Part shown: one piece after another, positions 45,549 to 54,149 of the stretch | Layout of the letters: every line of letters starts with the position of its first letter | How positions within the stretch are numbered: the stretch's first letter is position 1 | Source: CAIUPE01 sp046091665 | GTDB lineage: Bacteria > Pseudomonadota > Alphaproteobacteria > Rhizobiales > Beijerinckiaceae | Assembly: GCA_046091665.1 (NCBI GenBank) | Contig: JBJTCD010000121.1 | Location: 1-64,000, forward strand | DNA: 64,000 bases | Reading direction: 5' to 3' | Program-made: the position numbers and the translations under genes | The notes under the pieces: generated by a model | The model's input: only the letters and a program-made list of their open reading frames with translations | What the model was told of the DNA's origin: nothing | Database searches by the model: none

Positions 45549-46943
45549 TTAGATGGCGCGGGAGGCTCTCTTTCCTGCGATGATTGAGGCGACGAGATCT
45601 GCCGCATCAGCGATGGTTGCCACGGTGAGCGAGGAGGGGCCTGCGGCTTCCGCCCCCGCTTTGGGAATGACCGCTGAGCCAAAGCCGAGCTTTGCGGCCT
45701 CTTTGAGGCGCGCGGCGACTTGGCCCACGGGCCGAAGCGCACCGGTCAATCCAATCTCACCCATGTAAACGCGCGTCGCGGGCAAAGGTGTCGCGCTTAA
45801 AGAAGAAATCAGCGCGGCAGCGGCGGCGGCGTCAGCCGCTGGTTCGTCGATTTTGAGGCCTCCGGCCACATTCAGATAGACATCATAACCGCCAAGCTTG
45901 AGGCCCCCATGCGCTTCGAGCACGGCAAGCACCATGGACAGGCGGCTTTGGTCCCATCCGACCACTGCCCGCCTTGGTGTACCAAGTGAAGAGGCGGCAA
46001 CTAGAGCTTGAAATTCAACAAGAACAGGGCGTGTGCCTTCCATACCGGCAAAGACTGCTGTGCCGGCTGACTCTGTGTCCCGTCCCTCGAGAAAAAGCGC
46101 CGAAGGATTGGTCACTTCACGTAAACCCAGACCCGTCATTTCGAAGACGCCGATCTCGTCCGTCGGCCCGAAGCGGTTTTTCGCTGCGCGTAAAATCCGG
46201 AAATGCTGCGCGCCATCCCCTTCGAAAGAGGCTACCGCATCGACCATATGTTCAACCACGCGGGGGCCTGCGATCTGACCGTCTTTGGTCACATGGCCGA
46301 CGAGAATAACACTCGCGCCGCTCGTTTTGGCATAGCGGATCAGGTTCTGCGCCGAGCCGCGCACTTGGGTAACGGTGCCGGGCGCGGAATCGACCGTGTC
46401 CGACCACATGGTCTGGATCGAGTCGATGATCACGAGGCGGGGCGGGGCGCCTTTTGAAAGCGTCGCGATGATGTCTTCCACATTGGTCTCGGACGCGAGT
46501 TCGACAGGCGATTTGCTGAGCCCGAGCCGTTCTGCACGGAGGCGCACCTGACCCGTGGCCTCTTCGCCCGAGATGTAGACCACCCGCTCGCCTTTATTCG
46601 CGAGCGCGGCGGAGGCTTGCATCAGCAAAGTCGATTTGCCGATCCCCGGATCGCCGCCGAGCAAGATCACCGAACCTGGAACAAAACCGCCACCGGTGAC
46701 GCGGTCGAGTTCGCCTATGCCGCTTGGCATACGCGGGGATTCCGTTGAGTCACCCACCAATCCCTCAAGCGGAAAGATACGCCCTTTTTTGCCACGTGCG
46801 GGACCCGACGATCCTGGGAGTGGGGCGGATGCAGCTTCCTCGGCAATCGTGCTCCATTGACCACAGGCCTCGCATTTGCCCTGCCAGCGCGTGTAAACCG
46901 CACCACAGGCCTGACAAATGAAACTGGCTGTCCGCTTTGCCAT
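45549..46943 (-). CDS. radA: DNA repair protein RadA
   Basis: RadA (Sms) helps branch migration in recombination. The N-terminal zinc finger is FICQACGAVYTRWQGKCEAC, the Walker A is GGDPGIGKSTLLMQ, the KNRFG motif is present in AAKNRFGPTDE, and a Lon-like C-terminal domain contains MGEIGLTGALRPVGQVAAR. The 464-residue length is normal. It lies seven bases downstream of alr and upstream of cvpA on the same strand, so alr-radA-cvpA are likely cotranscribed. Confidence 0.97.
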   Translation of the reverse strand: MAKRTASFICQACGAVYTRWQGKCEACGQWSTIAEEAASAPLPGSSGPARGKKGRIFPLEGLVGDSTESPRMPSGIGELDRVTGGGFVPGSVILLGGDPGIGKSTLLMQASAALANKGERVVYISGEEATGQVRLRAERLGLSKSPVELASETNVEDIIATLSKGAPPRLVIIDSIQTMWSDTVDSAPGTVTQVRGSAQNLIRYAKTSGASVILVGHVTKDGQIAGPRVVEHMVDAVASFEGDGAQHFRILRAAKNRFGPTDEIGVFEMTGLGLREVTNPSALFLEGRDTESAGTAVFAGMEGTRPVLVEFQALVAASSLGTPRRAVVGWDQSRLSMVLAVLEAHGGLKLGGYDVYLNVAGGLKIDEPAADAAAAAALISSLSATPLPATRVYMGEIGLTGALRPVGQVAARLKEAAKLGFGSAVIPKAGAEAAGPSSLTVATIADAADLVASIIAGKRASRAI

Positions 46944-46949
46944 TTTAGA

Positions 46950-48089
46950 TCAATCCTTACCCGTCAAAACACGCCGCCGGAATCGGGGGCCAAGATGAAC
47001 GAGAATTTCATAACCGATCGTTCCTGATTTGGCTGCAACTTCATCAAGCGTGATGTCGTCGCCAATCATCACCGCATAATCGCCGCGCTTGACCGCACCT
47101 TCTGGGCAATCAGTGATATCGGCCATCACAAGATCCATCGAAATGCGACCGAGTATTTTGCAGCGTTGTCCCGCGATGAGGCATTCAGCACCGGCCTTTG
47201 TATCCGTATTTTTTGCACCGCGCGGATAGCCATCGCCATAGCCGATCGAAAGCGTCGCGATGCGGGTGTCACGTTTAACTGTGATCTCGCCACCATAACC
47301 GATGGGCGTTCCTTTTTTCGCATGACGGATTTGAAGGATCGGTGCCTCGAGGCGAATGACCGGCTTCATCGGGTTCGTTTTATCAAGGCAGGGATTACCA
47401 CCATAAAGCGCATAACCTGGGCGCACGAGATCAAAGGCTGTTTTTGTATCGAGAAACACACCGGATGAATTCGAAAGACTCGCTGGAACATTCGGAAACA
47501 ATGCGCGCATTTTCTCAAAAAGCGCGACTTGTTTTTCCGTGATTGAAGAGCCTTGTATTTCGCTTTCGATAAAATGAGTCATCAGAAGTGAAAATGAGAG
47601 CGGTGATTTTTTGCTTTTACGATGCTCTGCATAAGAACGCGCTTCGTCAACGGTAAGACCCAAGCGGTTCATTCCTGTATCGATATGCAAAGCGGGTGGC
47701 GAAAGTTTAACGCCGTCTCTCAAGGCTTTTTCAAAATCATTGATATCTTCAAGCGACCCCAAAACTCCAGATAGACGATGTGTTTCATATAGTTTTACGG
47801 CATCGAACGAAAAGCCATTCAAGACATAAATCACTGCTTGAGGCGCGGATGCGCGCGCGCTTAACCCTTCTGAAATCGTTGCGACAAAGAAATGCGAGCA
47901 TCCAGCTTCGACCAAAGCCGGAACGACGAGATCGATTCCAAGGCCATAAGCATTCGCCTTGATATTCGCACTCACTTTTGCAGGTGAAACACGTTCCGCA
48001 ATCAAGAGGTAATTTGACTGGAGCGCAGGAAGATCAATCGTGAGAGAGGCGGCGGTTGGATCATCCGCAAGGAGAGCGGATAATACCAT
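46950..48089 (-). CDS. alr: Alanine racemase
   Basis: Alr makes D-alanine for peptidoglycan with pyridoxal phosphate. The PLP lysine is in VSANIKANAYGLG near residue 42, and the second base tyrosine region is PIGYGGEITVKRDTRIATLS; ISMDLVMADITDC is the late motif. The 379-residue length is normal. The start codon comes one base after the dnaB stop, and radA follows after six bases. Confidence 0.96.
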   Translation of the reverse strand: MVLSALLADDPTAASLTIDLPALQSNYLLIAERVSPAKVSANIKANAYGLGIDLVVPALVEAGCSHFFVATISEGLSARASAPQAVIYVLNGFSFDAVKLYETHRLSGVLGSLEDINDFEKALRDGVKLSPPALHIDTGMNRLGLTVDEARSYAEHRKSKKSPLSFSLLMTHFIESEIQGSSITEKQVALFEKMRALFPNVPASLSNSSGVFLDTKTAFDLVRPGYALYGGNPCLDKTNPMKPVIRLEAPILQIRHAKKGTPIGYGGEITVKRDTRIATLSIGYGDGYPRGAKNTDTKAGAECLIAGQRCKILGRISMDLVMADITDCPEGAVKRGDYAVMIGDDITLDEVAAKSGTIGYEILVHLGPRFRRRVLTGKD

Positions 48090-48090
48090 C

Positions 48091-49578
48091 TTACTCGATC
48101 CTTTCCGGAATGCGATCTTCGCTCACAAGGGTCGAGAAACGCGTAACTTCAGCGTCAAATTGCAAAGTCACGGTTCCGGTTGGTCCATGACGCTGCTTGC
48201 CGATGATGACTTCGGCGCGACCATGGACCTGCTCCATTTCCGTCTGCCATTTGAAATAGTCTTCTGTGCCCATTTTTGGCTCTTTGTTTTTGAGATAATA
48301 TTCTTCACGAAACACAAAGAGCACGATATCGGCGTCTTGTTCGATAGAGCCAGACTCACGCAAATCAGAAAGTTGCGGTCGTTTGTCATCCCGTTGTTCG
48401 ACCTGACGCGACAATTGCGAAAGCGCGATCACAGGGACATTTAATTCTTTCGCAAGCGCTTTCAATCCCGTGGTGATCTCAGTCAATTCCTGAACGCGAT
48501 TATCGCCTTTGCGCGCAGAGCCCGAAAGGAGCTGCAAATAGTCAACAACCAGAACATCTAATCCTTTTTGCCGCTTCAAGCGACGCGCACGCGCAACCAG
48601 CTGCGCAATTGAGATGCCGCCCGTCTCATCGATATAAAAGGGAATGCGTTCCATCTCGCGCGCCGCATCCGCGATTTTGGAAAAATCCTGTTCACCGATT
48701 TCGCCACGACGAATTTTATAGGACGCGACGCCCGACTGTTCAGCGATGATACGTGTTGCCAATTGTTCAGCCGACATTTCGAGCGAGAAGAAGCCGACGA
48801 TGCCCCCATCAAGACGTTTGATGGATCCATCTTGTTGTTTCTCGCCGGAATAAGCGCGCGCGATGTTGAAGGCGATATTGGTGGCAAGTGCGGTTTTGCC
48901 CATACCCGGACGACCGGCCACAATGATCAAATCAGATGATTGCAAACCGCCAAGCATACGGTCGAGATCGGAAAGTCCTGTTGCAACACCTGATAATTTT
49001 CTGTCACGACGAAAGGCTTCCGCTGCGAGTTCAACGGCATTTTTTAAAGCGCTCGAAAAATCTTGAAAGCCGCCGTCATAGCGACCTTGTTCAGCGAGTT
49101 CGTAAAGGCGACGCTCGGCATCTTCAATTTGTTTGCGCGGATGATCATCAACCGGCGCATCATAGGCGACATTCACCATGTCTTCGCCGATATTGATGAG
49201 CTGGCGACGCATGGCGAGATCATAGATCGTGCGGCCATAGGCTTCCGCATTCACGACGGTTGTTGCTTCCGCCGCGAGGCGCGCGAGATATTGCGGCACC
49301 GTCATGCCACCTAAGTCTTGATCACCAACAAAGGATTTCAGTGTGACGGGTGTTGCGAGTTTTCCGGCCCGGATCAATTGCTGCAAAATATCGTAGATGC
49401 GGCGATGCAGCTCTTCTGAAAAATGCGCGGGCTCTAGAAAATCGGAAACGCGAAAATAAGCGTCATTATTGACGAGGATCGCGCCAAGCAAAGCTTGCTC
49501 GGCCTCCACATTGTGCGGTGGCACACGATAGGCTGTTTCAATATCTGCGAGGCGAAGTACGGTTGAGGGCGCGGCCAT
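48091..49578 (-). CDS. dnaB: Replicative DNA helicase DnaB
   Basis: DnaB unwinds DNA at the replication fork. The N-terminal domain begins with VPPHNVEAEQALLGAILVNN; the RecA-like domain has Walker A GRPGMGKTALATNIA, Walker B LVVDYLQLLSG and the arginine/Q motifs SQLSRQVEQRDDKRPQ. The 495-residue length is normal. The gene is tandem with alr and preceded by a 220-base gap from the rplI terminator. Confidence 0.98.
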   Translation of the reverse strand: MAAPSTVLRLADIETAYRVPPHNVEAEQALLGAILVNNDAYFRVSDFLEPAHFSEELHRRIYDILQQLIRAGKLATPVTLKSFVGDQDLGGMTVPQYLARLAAEATTVVNAEAYGRTIYDLAMRRQLINIGEDMVNVAYDAPVDDHPRKQIEDAERRLYELAEQGRYDGGFQDFSSALKNAVELAAEAFRRDRKLSGVATGLSDLDRMLGGLQSSDLIIVAGRPGMGKTALATNIAFNIARAYSGEKQQDGSIKRLDGGIVGFFSLEMSAEQLATRIIAEQSGVASYKIRRGEIGEQDFSKIADAAREMERIPFYIDETGGISIAQLVARARRLKRQKGLDVLVVDYLQLLSGSARKGDNRVQELTEITTGLKALAKELNVPVIALSQLSRQVEQRDDKRPQLSDLRESGSIEQDADIVLFVFREEYYLKNKEPKMGTEDYFKWQTEMEQVHGRAEVIIGKQRHGPTGTVTLQFDAEVTRFSTLVSEDRIPERIE

Positions 49579-49744
49579 TGGATTTTCCGATTGAGGTCAA
49601 CGGAGCTTTAGACTGAGCCTGCCAGACGAATCACGAGATGATCGCGATTCTAATCAAAGCGTGCCCGTTTTCCACAGCGCTCACAGGGAACCCAAAAATC
49701 CTTTGTCTTAATCACGATTTTTCTTGCTTTGCGCAATCAATTGA

Positions 49745-49770
49745 AAAAGCCCGGGTTTCACCGGGCTTTT
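49745..49770 (-). terminator. Rho-independent terminator after rplI
   Basis: AAAAGCCCGG and CCGGGCTTTT form a perfect 10-bp stem around a 6-base loop, 29 bases downstream of the rplI stop. T runs on both strands make it potentially bidirectional, but on the minus strand it closes the rpsF operon. Confidence 0.9.
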
Positions 49771-49798
49771 CTGCATTTCTTGAGAGTGAACGGGGCGA

Positions 49799-50359
49799 TT
49801 ATTCGCCGTCGCCGCCTTCAGCCAAAGCGGCACCCACTTCGAGGCCCAAATCGTCAAGATTGACTTCTTCACGAACAATCGTGCTTTCGCCGCGGGCTTG
49901 CCGCTCTGCTTCTTCAGGGCTGCGCGCAACATTCACCGTGATTTTTACGTCCACTTCTGGGTGAAGGTGAACACGTACAGTGTGCATGCCGATTGTCTTG
50001 ATCGGAATATTCAAAACAACCTGATTGCGGTTAAGGCTGAAGCCGCCCGCTGTCGCAGCTTCTGAAATATCGCGCGCGGCAACTGAACCATAAAGTTGGC
50101 CCATTTCACCGGCCTGACGAATGATCACGAATGATTGACCATCGAGTTTTTCAGCAATGGCAGAAGCTTCTTTTTTCGCGGTGAGATTGCGGGCTTCGAG
50201 TTGCGCGCGCTGCGTTTCAAAATGCGCGATATTGTCTTTCGTCGCACGCAAGGCTTTTTGACGCGGCAAAAGGAAATTGCGCGCGTAACCATCTTTCACG
50301 CGGACAACATCGCCCATTTGTCCGAGATTAGGAACGCGTTCGAGAAGAATGACTTGCAT
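49799..50359 (-). CDS. rplI: 50S ribosomal protein L9
   Basis: L9 binds 23S rRNA near the L1 stalk. The N-terminal domain MQVILLERVPNLGQMGDVVRV and NFLLPRQKALRAT are diagnostic; the long central helix and C-terminal domain follow. At 186 residues it is longer than the E. coli protein because of the acidic C-terminal tail (GAALAEGGDGE), as in other alphaproteobacteria. It is last in the rpsF-rpsR-DUF2232-rplI group. Confidence 0.97.
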   Translation of the reverse strand: MQVILLERVPNLGQMGDVVRVKDGYARNFLLPRQKALRATKDNIAHFETQRAQLEARNLTAKKEASAIAEKLDGQSFVIIRQAGEMGQLYGSVAARDISEAATAGGFSLNRNQVVLNIPIKTIGMHTVRVHLHPEVDVKITVNVARSPEEAERQARGESTIVREEVNLDDLGLEVGAALAEGGDGE

Positions 50360-50377
50360 GGGTAGGTCCTTTCTAAA

Positions 50378-51361
50378 TTAAGCTTCAGTGTTCGACGGAA
50401 GAGGGGTGGTTGAAAACCGTGTCCGGAAGGAAAGCCACATGTCGGCGATCCCGAGTAACGCAATGCCGATGACGGGCCATCCGGGCAGCACGACAAAGAC
50501 GATATAGATGGCGAAGAGCAGGCTGCGACGCGATTTCAGCGGCCGTGTGATTGCATGAAGAACGGCAAGCCCTTGCAGGCAGAAGCCGATAACGAGGCTT
50601 GCCAGAATGACGCGACCTGCGAGTGCAGCATAATCTTGCGCTGCAATCGCCAAAGCGAGCGAAAGTACAAGAGCGGGCACGGCGAGACGTGGCAGCGAGA
50701 GTGTTGAAAGGTCCGGCCAGGGACGTGGCAATCTGCCAGAGGCTTGCACAATGCGTCCGGCCACCCAGAGCAGGATCACCGAAATCATAACGCTTGCGGC
50801 AGCGCTGATCGGGGCTGCGATGTTAGCGAGGAGTGAGGAGAGTGTTTTTAAGAATTGCGCTCGTTCATCAGCCGACATGCCTGCGACGAGATCGGGATCA
50901 TAAGTGAGAACGACATCAACCGCGCGCCCGAATGTGGCAATAAAGCTTTCATAGTCGGGGGCAATCAAGAGGGCGCCGACAATGGTCAATGCCGAAGAAA
51001 GACCAATCACCCAAAGAACAACGCGACCGAGCGGATACCATTCCATCGTCGCGGAGTCGTCATTGGATGACGGACGCCCGAGCAGCAGCAGATAGGCGGT
51101 GAACCAAGATGGTAACGCAACCGAGAGTGCTTGAATGACGCCCGCAAGCGGCGAGAAGATTAGTGCAGTGACCGCGAGTGATACGAGCGTTGCGACAAGA
51201 CCGGCTTGATAACCAAAGCCCAAAGTCGCAATCAAAATCGGCAAGGGTGCGATCAAGTAAAGCAAGAAGGCGAGCGGGGAACCCGTTGAAATAACGGCAA
51301 AAAGCAACGCCGATACCGCGCCGCATCCTGCTCCAAAGGAAAGGTTCTTACCCGTTGTCAT
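50378..51361 (-). CDS. DUF2232 membrane protein
   Basis: The 327-residue protein has about eight membrane segments (for instance LLFAVISTGSPLAFLLYLIA and near the end YIVFVVLPGWPVIGIALLGI). It matches the DUF2232 position between rpsR and rplI in alphaproteobacteria. No function is known; related proteins in Firmicutes (YybS) occur with L9 too. It is 18 bases upstream of rplI, 154 bases downstream of rpsR. Confidence 0.85.
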   Translation of the reverse strand: MTTGKNLSFGAGCGAVSALLFAVISTGSPLAFLLYLIAPLPILIATLGFGYQAGLVATLVSLAVTALIFSPLAGVIQALSVALPSWFTAYLLLLGRPSSNDDSATMEWYPLGRVVLWVIGLSSALTIVGALLIAPDYESFIATFGRAVDVVLTYDPDLVAGMSADERAQFLKTLSSLLANIAAPISAAASVMISVILLWVAGRIVQASGRLPRPWPDLSTLSLPRLAVPALVLSLALAIAAQDYAALAGRVILASLVIGFCLQGLAVLHAITRPLKSRRSLLFAIYIVFVVLPGWPVIGIALLGIADMWLSFRTRFSTTPLPSNTEA

Positions 51362-51515
51362 CCCGCTGTCCCGCTGACCCCAAAGGGGCGGTTAGGAACG
51401 GATCAATCGTCCGCTCCAACAAATCCGGATTGGGCCAAAGCCGTCTTCCAGATCAGTGATGAGAGAGCCGGGACCCGTAGATCCCGGAAATTCCTTGTGT
51501 CTCCGACGAGACCGA

Positions 51516-51767
51516 TTAAGCGATCACGTAAGGCAGGAGGCCCAAGAAACGCGCGCGCTTGATGGCTTGCGCCAATTCGCGTTGCTTCTTGGCCGATACA
51601 GCCGTGATGCGTGAAGGAACAATCTTGCCGCGCTCGGAAATGTAACGCGAAAGCAAACGTGTGTCCTTGTAGTCGATCTTCGGCGCATTGGTGCCCGAGA
51701 AGGGGCAAGACTTGCGGCGACGATAGAAGGGGCGACGTGCGCCTCCTGATGATTCAACAGCTGACAT
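51516..51767 (-). CDS. rpsR: 30S ribosomal protein S18
   Basis: S18 of 83 residues with RRKSCPFSGTNAPKIDYKD and the conserved core KIVPSRITAVSAKKQRELAQ, then IKRARFLGLLPY. It binds beside S6 in the 30S platform. The start ATG shares one base with the rpsF stop (TGATG), so the partners are translated together. Confidence 0.97.
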   Translation of the reverse strand: MSAVESSGGARRPFYRRRKSCPFSGTNAPKIDYKDTRLLSRYISERGKIVPSRITAVSAKKQRELAQAIKRARFLGLLPYVIA

Positions 51768-52228
51768 CAGAAGCTCTCCTCTTCAGCATCATTTTCGTCA
51801 CGACGGGGCGGACGCGGTGCGCGGCCACTACCGCCGCCGCCACCGAAGCGGCCACCGCCTGGGCGACCGCCGCCAGGTCCGCGCTCGCCACGATCATCAT
51901 CACGATCACGCTTCTGGAGCATGGCCGAGGGGCCTTCTTCCAAAGCTTCGACACGGATGGTCATGGAGCGGATCACGTCTTCGCTAACCGCTTCGAGGCG
52001 CTCGACTTCCGCGACAGCGGCATGTGGCGCATCGACATTGAGAAGCGTGAAATGGGCTTTCCGGTTCTTCTTGATCCGGAATGCGAGGGTCTTCACGCCA
52101 CAATATTCGTTCTTCGTGACATAGCCGCCATTGGCTTCGATCACGCCTTTATATTGTTCATTGATGGCCTCGACCTGTTGCGCCGTCACATCTTGGCGCA
52201 CGAGGATAACATGCTCGTAGAGAGCCAT
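51767..52228 (-). CDS. rpsF: 30S ribosomal protein S6
   Basis: S6 of 153 residues: the fold covers about 1-100, with MALYEHVILVRQDVTAQQVE and FTLLNVDAPHAAVAEVERL. The C-terminal 50 residues form a Gly/Arg/Asp-rich tail (RGERGPGGGRPGGGRFGGGG), absent from E. coli S6 but common in rhizobial S6. It leads the rpsF-rpsR-DUF2232-rplI group. Confidence 0.97.
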   Translation of the reverse strand: MALYEHVILVRQDVTAQQVEAINEQYKGVIEANGGYVTKNEYCGVKTLAFRIKKNRKAHFTLLNVDAPHAAVAEVERLEAVSEDVIRSMTIRVEALEEGPSAMLQKRDRDDDRGERGPGGGRPGGGRFGGGGGSGRAPRPPRRDENDAEEESF

Positions 52229-52483
52229 GGGTTTGCCTTTCCTGTTTCACGCGAGCTTTCGGCGCCAAGCCCTTCGAGCTACTAGGATTTTTAAATCCGA
52301 GGAAAGGCCCGAAACGAGAGAGGAACGAAGGCGGAGACAAGGGAAACGGAGAAGGGTTCTCCTGCCCGATTGCTCGGGTTTTCCTTTCAGCCACCGGCCG
52401 ATCGACCGCGATTGAAGGCGCCTTCCTAAAGGCAAAACTCAAGAAAGGCAAGGGGATAGCGCCGCAGAAGCCGGACCAAAAAC
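52229..52483 (-). promoter_or_regulatory. Leader region of the rpsF operon
   Basis: This 255-base gap lies between mntH and rpsF. It has AGGAAAGG just before the rpsF start and a perfect stem CCCGA/TCGGG around TTGC at 52365-52378. A GGATTT/AAATCC hairpin lies nearer the start. Either could belong to S6:S18 autoregulation, which I could not confirm by matching the known motif. No convincing promoter was found. Confidence 0.35.
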
Positions 52484-53806
52484 TTACCCCAAAGCCCCCA
52501 TCACCAAAGTCACATTCAACCCAATGATGACAATCGCGATCACGCCCGCAAGCGCGGTCACGGCGCGCGGGGCGACGAGGGCGCCCATCCGCTTTTTTGA
52601 AGCGGTGAAGATCACGAGGGGCACGATGGCAAAGGGCAATTGCAGGCTCAAGACCACCTGACTGAAGACAAGGAGCTTGGTCGCCCCCTCATTGCCATAG
52701 GCGAAGGCCACGAAGGCCGCGGGCCCTACCGCAATAAGGCGCGTAACCAATCGCTGCACCCAAGGCCTGAAGGCGATCTTAAGGAAGCCTTCAAACACGA
52801 TTTGGCCCGCGAGCGTCGCGGTCACGGTAGCGTTGAGCCCGCAGCCGATCAGCGCAATCGCGAAGAGTATCGGTGCGAGCGATGTCCCCAAGAGGGGCTC
52901 GAGCAACGCATGGGCGTCGGATAATTCCGCGATCTCGGTTTTGCCATTCGCGTGAAAAGTTGCGGCCGACAGGATCAAGATTGAGGCGTTGATGAGGAAC
53001 GCGAAACAAAGGGCGACGGTTGAATCGATGGTCGCGAAAGTGAGGCTTTCTTTTCTGGCCATTGGCGTCGTGCCCAGCACGCGTGTCTGAACAATGCCGG
53101 AATGGAGATAGAGATTATGGGGCATGACGGTCGCGCCCAAAATCCCGAGCGCGAGATAGAGCATCTCCGGATTTTTTAGAATCGTCGAACTAGGCATCAG
53201 CCCGGGAAGTACGGCGTTCCAATCGGGTTTTGCGAGTGCAATTTCGACAACAAAGCAGAATGTGATCAAGGCCAAGACGCCGATCACAACCGCTTCGATG
53301 GTACGAAAGCCATATCGTTGGAGCGCGAGGATCAACAGCGCATCCAACGCCGTGACCGCTATACCAACAGGCAGCGGCCAGCCGAAGAGTAATTGCAGCC
53401 CGATGGCGGTGCCGATGACTTCGGCAATATCGGTGGCGATGATGGCGATTTCGGCGAGTGCGAAGAGAAAGAGATTGATTGGAGCGGGCAGGGTTTCGCG
53501 GCAGGTTTCCGCGAGATCCTTGCCGGTCGCGACGGCCAAACGAGCCGCGAGCGCCTGCAATAGGATCGCCGTCAGGCTTGAGAGCAGCACCACTGAGAGC
53601 AGTGTATAGCCAAATTTCGAACCGCCCGCGAGCGAGGTCGCCGAATTGCCGGGGTCCATATAACCGACCGCAACAAGATAGCCCGGACCGAGAAAGGCCA
53701 AGAGTTTACGCCCAAAGGACCAATGGGCGGAAACGGGCACAGTCTCATGCTCGGCCCGCAAACCATGGATTGTGGCCGGGCGGTTGGCGTCTGAAATCTC
53801 ACTCAT
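52484..53806 (-). CDS. mntH: Nramp family manganese/divalent metal transporter
   Basis: MntH imports manganese with protons. The 440-residue product has 11 membrane segments; helix 1 contains the metal site in GYMDPGNSATSLAGG (DPGN) and helix 6 the motif ATVMPHNLYLHS (MPH). Both are intact. Its N-terminus has a 30-residue soluble extension. It stands alone, with the ilvD gene divergent after 343 bases; no Mur or Fur box was recognised. Confidence 0.95.
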   Translation of the reverse strand: MSEISDANRPATIHGLRAEHETVPVSAHWSFGRKLLAFLGPGYLVAVGYMDPGNSATSLAGGSKFGYTLLSVVLLSSLTAILLQALAARLAVATGKDLAETCRETLPAPINLFLFALAEIAIIATDIAEVIGTAIGLQLLFGWPLPVGIAVTALDALLILALQRYGFRTIEAVVIGVLALITFCFVVEIALAKPDWNAVLPGLMPSSTILKNPEMLYLALGILGATVMPHNLYLHSGIVQTRVLGTTPMARKESLTFATIDSTVALCFAFLINASILILSAATFHANGKTEIAELSDAHALLEPLLGTSLAPILFAIALIGCGLNATVTATLAGQIVFEGFLKIAFRPWVQRLVTRLIAVGPAAFVAFAYGNEGATKLLVFSQVVLSLQLPFAIVPLVIFTASKKRMGALVAPRAVTALAGVIAIVIIGLNVTLVMGALG

Positions 53807-54149
53807 TCTCTATAAATTGCCCATTGCCTCCGAATCCTCAAGGTCTGAGGGCCATTTTCTCAGCATGAAGGCGAGGAAGAGGGGCAATTTTGTGGTGCCG
53901 CCACAACACTCAGAAACAAAACAGCGGCTCCGCCCTTTGGTGAAGGGGCTTTGCCGAAAATTGGCCACAATGAAGCCGATCTGAGATGTGGGCCTTCTGA
54001 TGAGTGGGCTTGGCAATTGAAAAGTAACGCCTTTGTCGCCATGGTGTCGCCCGCGTTGCCCGACATGAAGTCGGTTTCCGGGGGAAAGGTGGACGAAAGC
54101 TTGGGTTTTCGGTCCGCGAGAGAGAAGGTTTGAAAGGCCAGAACGTCTC
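53807..54149. other. Divergent intergenic region between mntH and ilvD
   Basis: This 343-base gap should hold both promoters. I found a CCGAC/GTCGG hairpin around ATGAA at 54060-54074 but no convincing -35/-10 pair, no Mur/Fur-like palindrome and no short Leu/Ile/Val-rich leader peptide. Nothing else can be supported here. Confidence 0.5.

Noticed and set aside
53951..54133. Possible 60-residue leader peptide before ilvD
   Set aside because: It has no run of Leu, Ile or Val codons and no good ribosome site, so attenuation by it is not supported.
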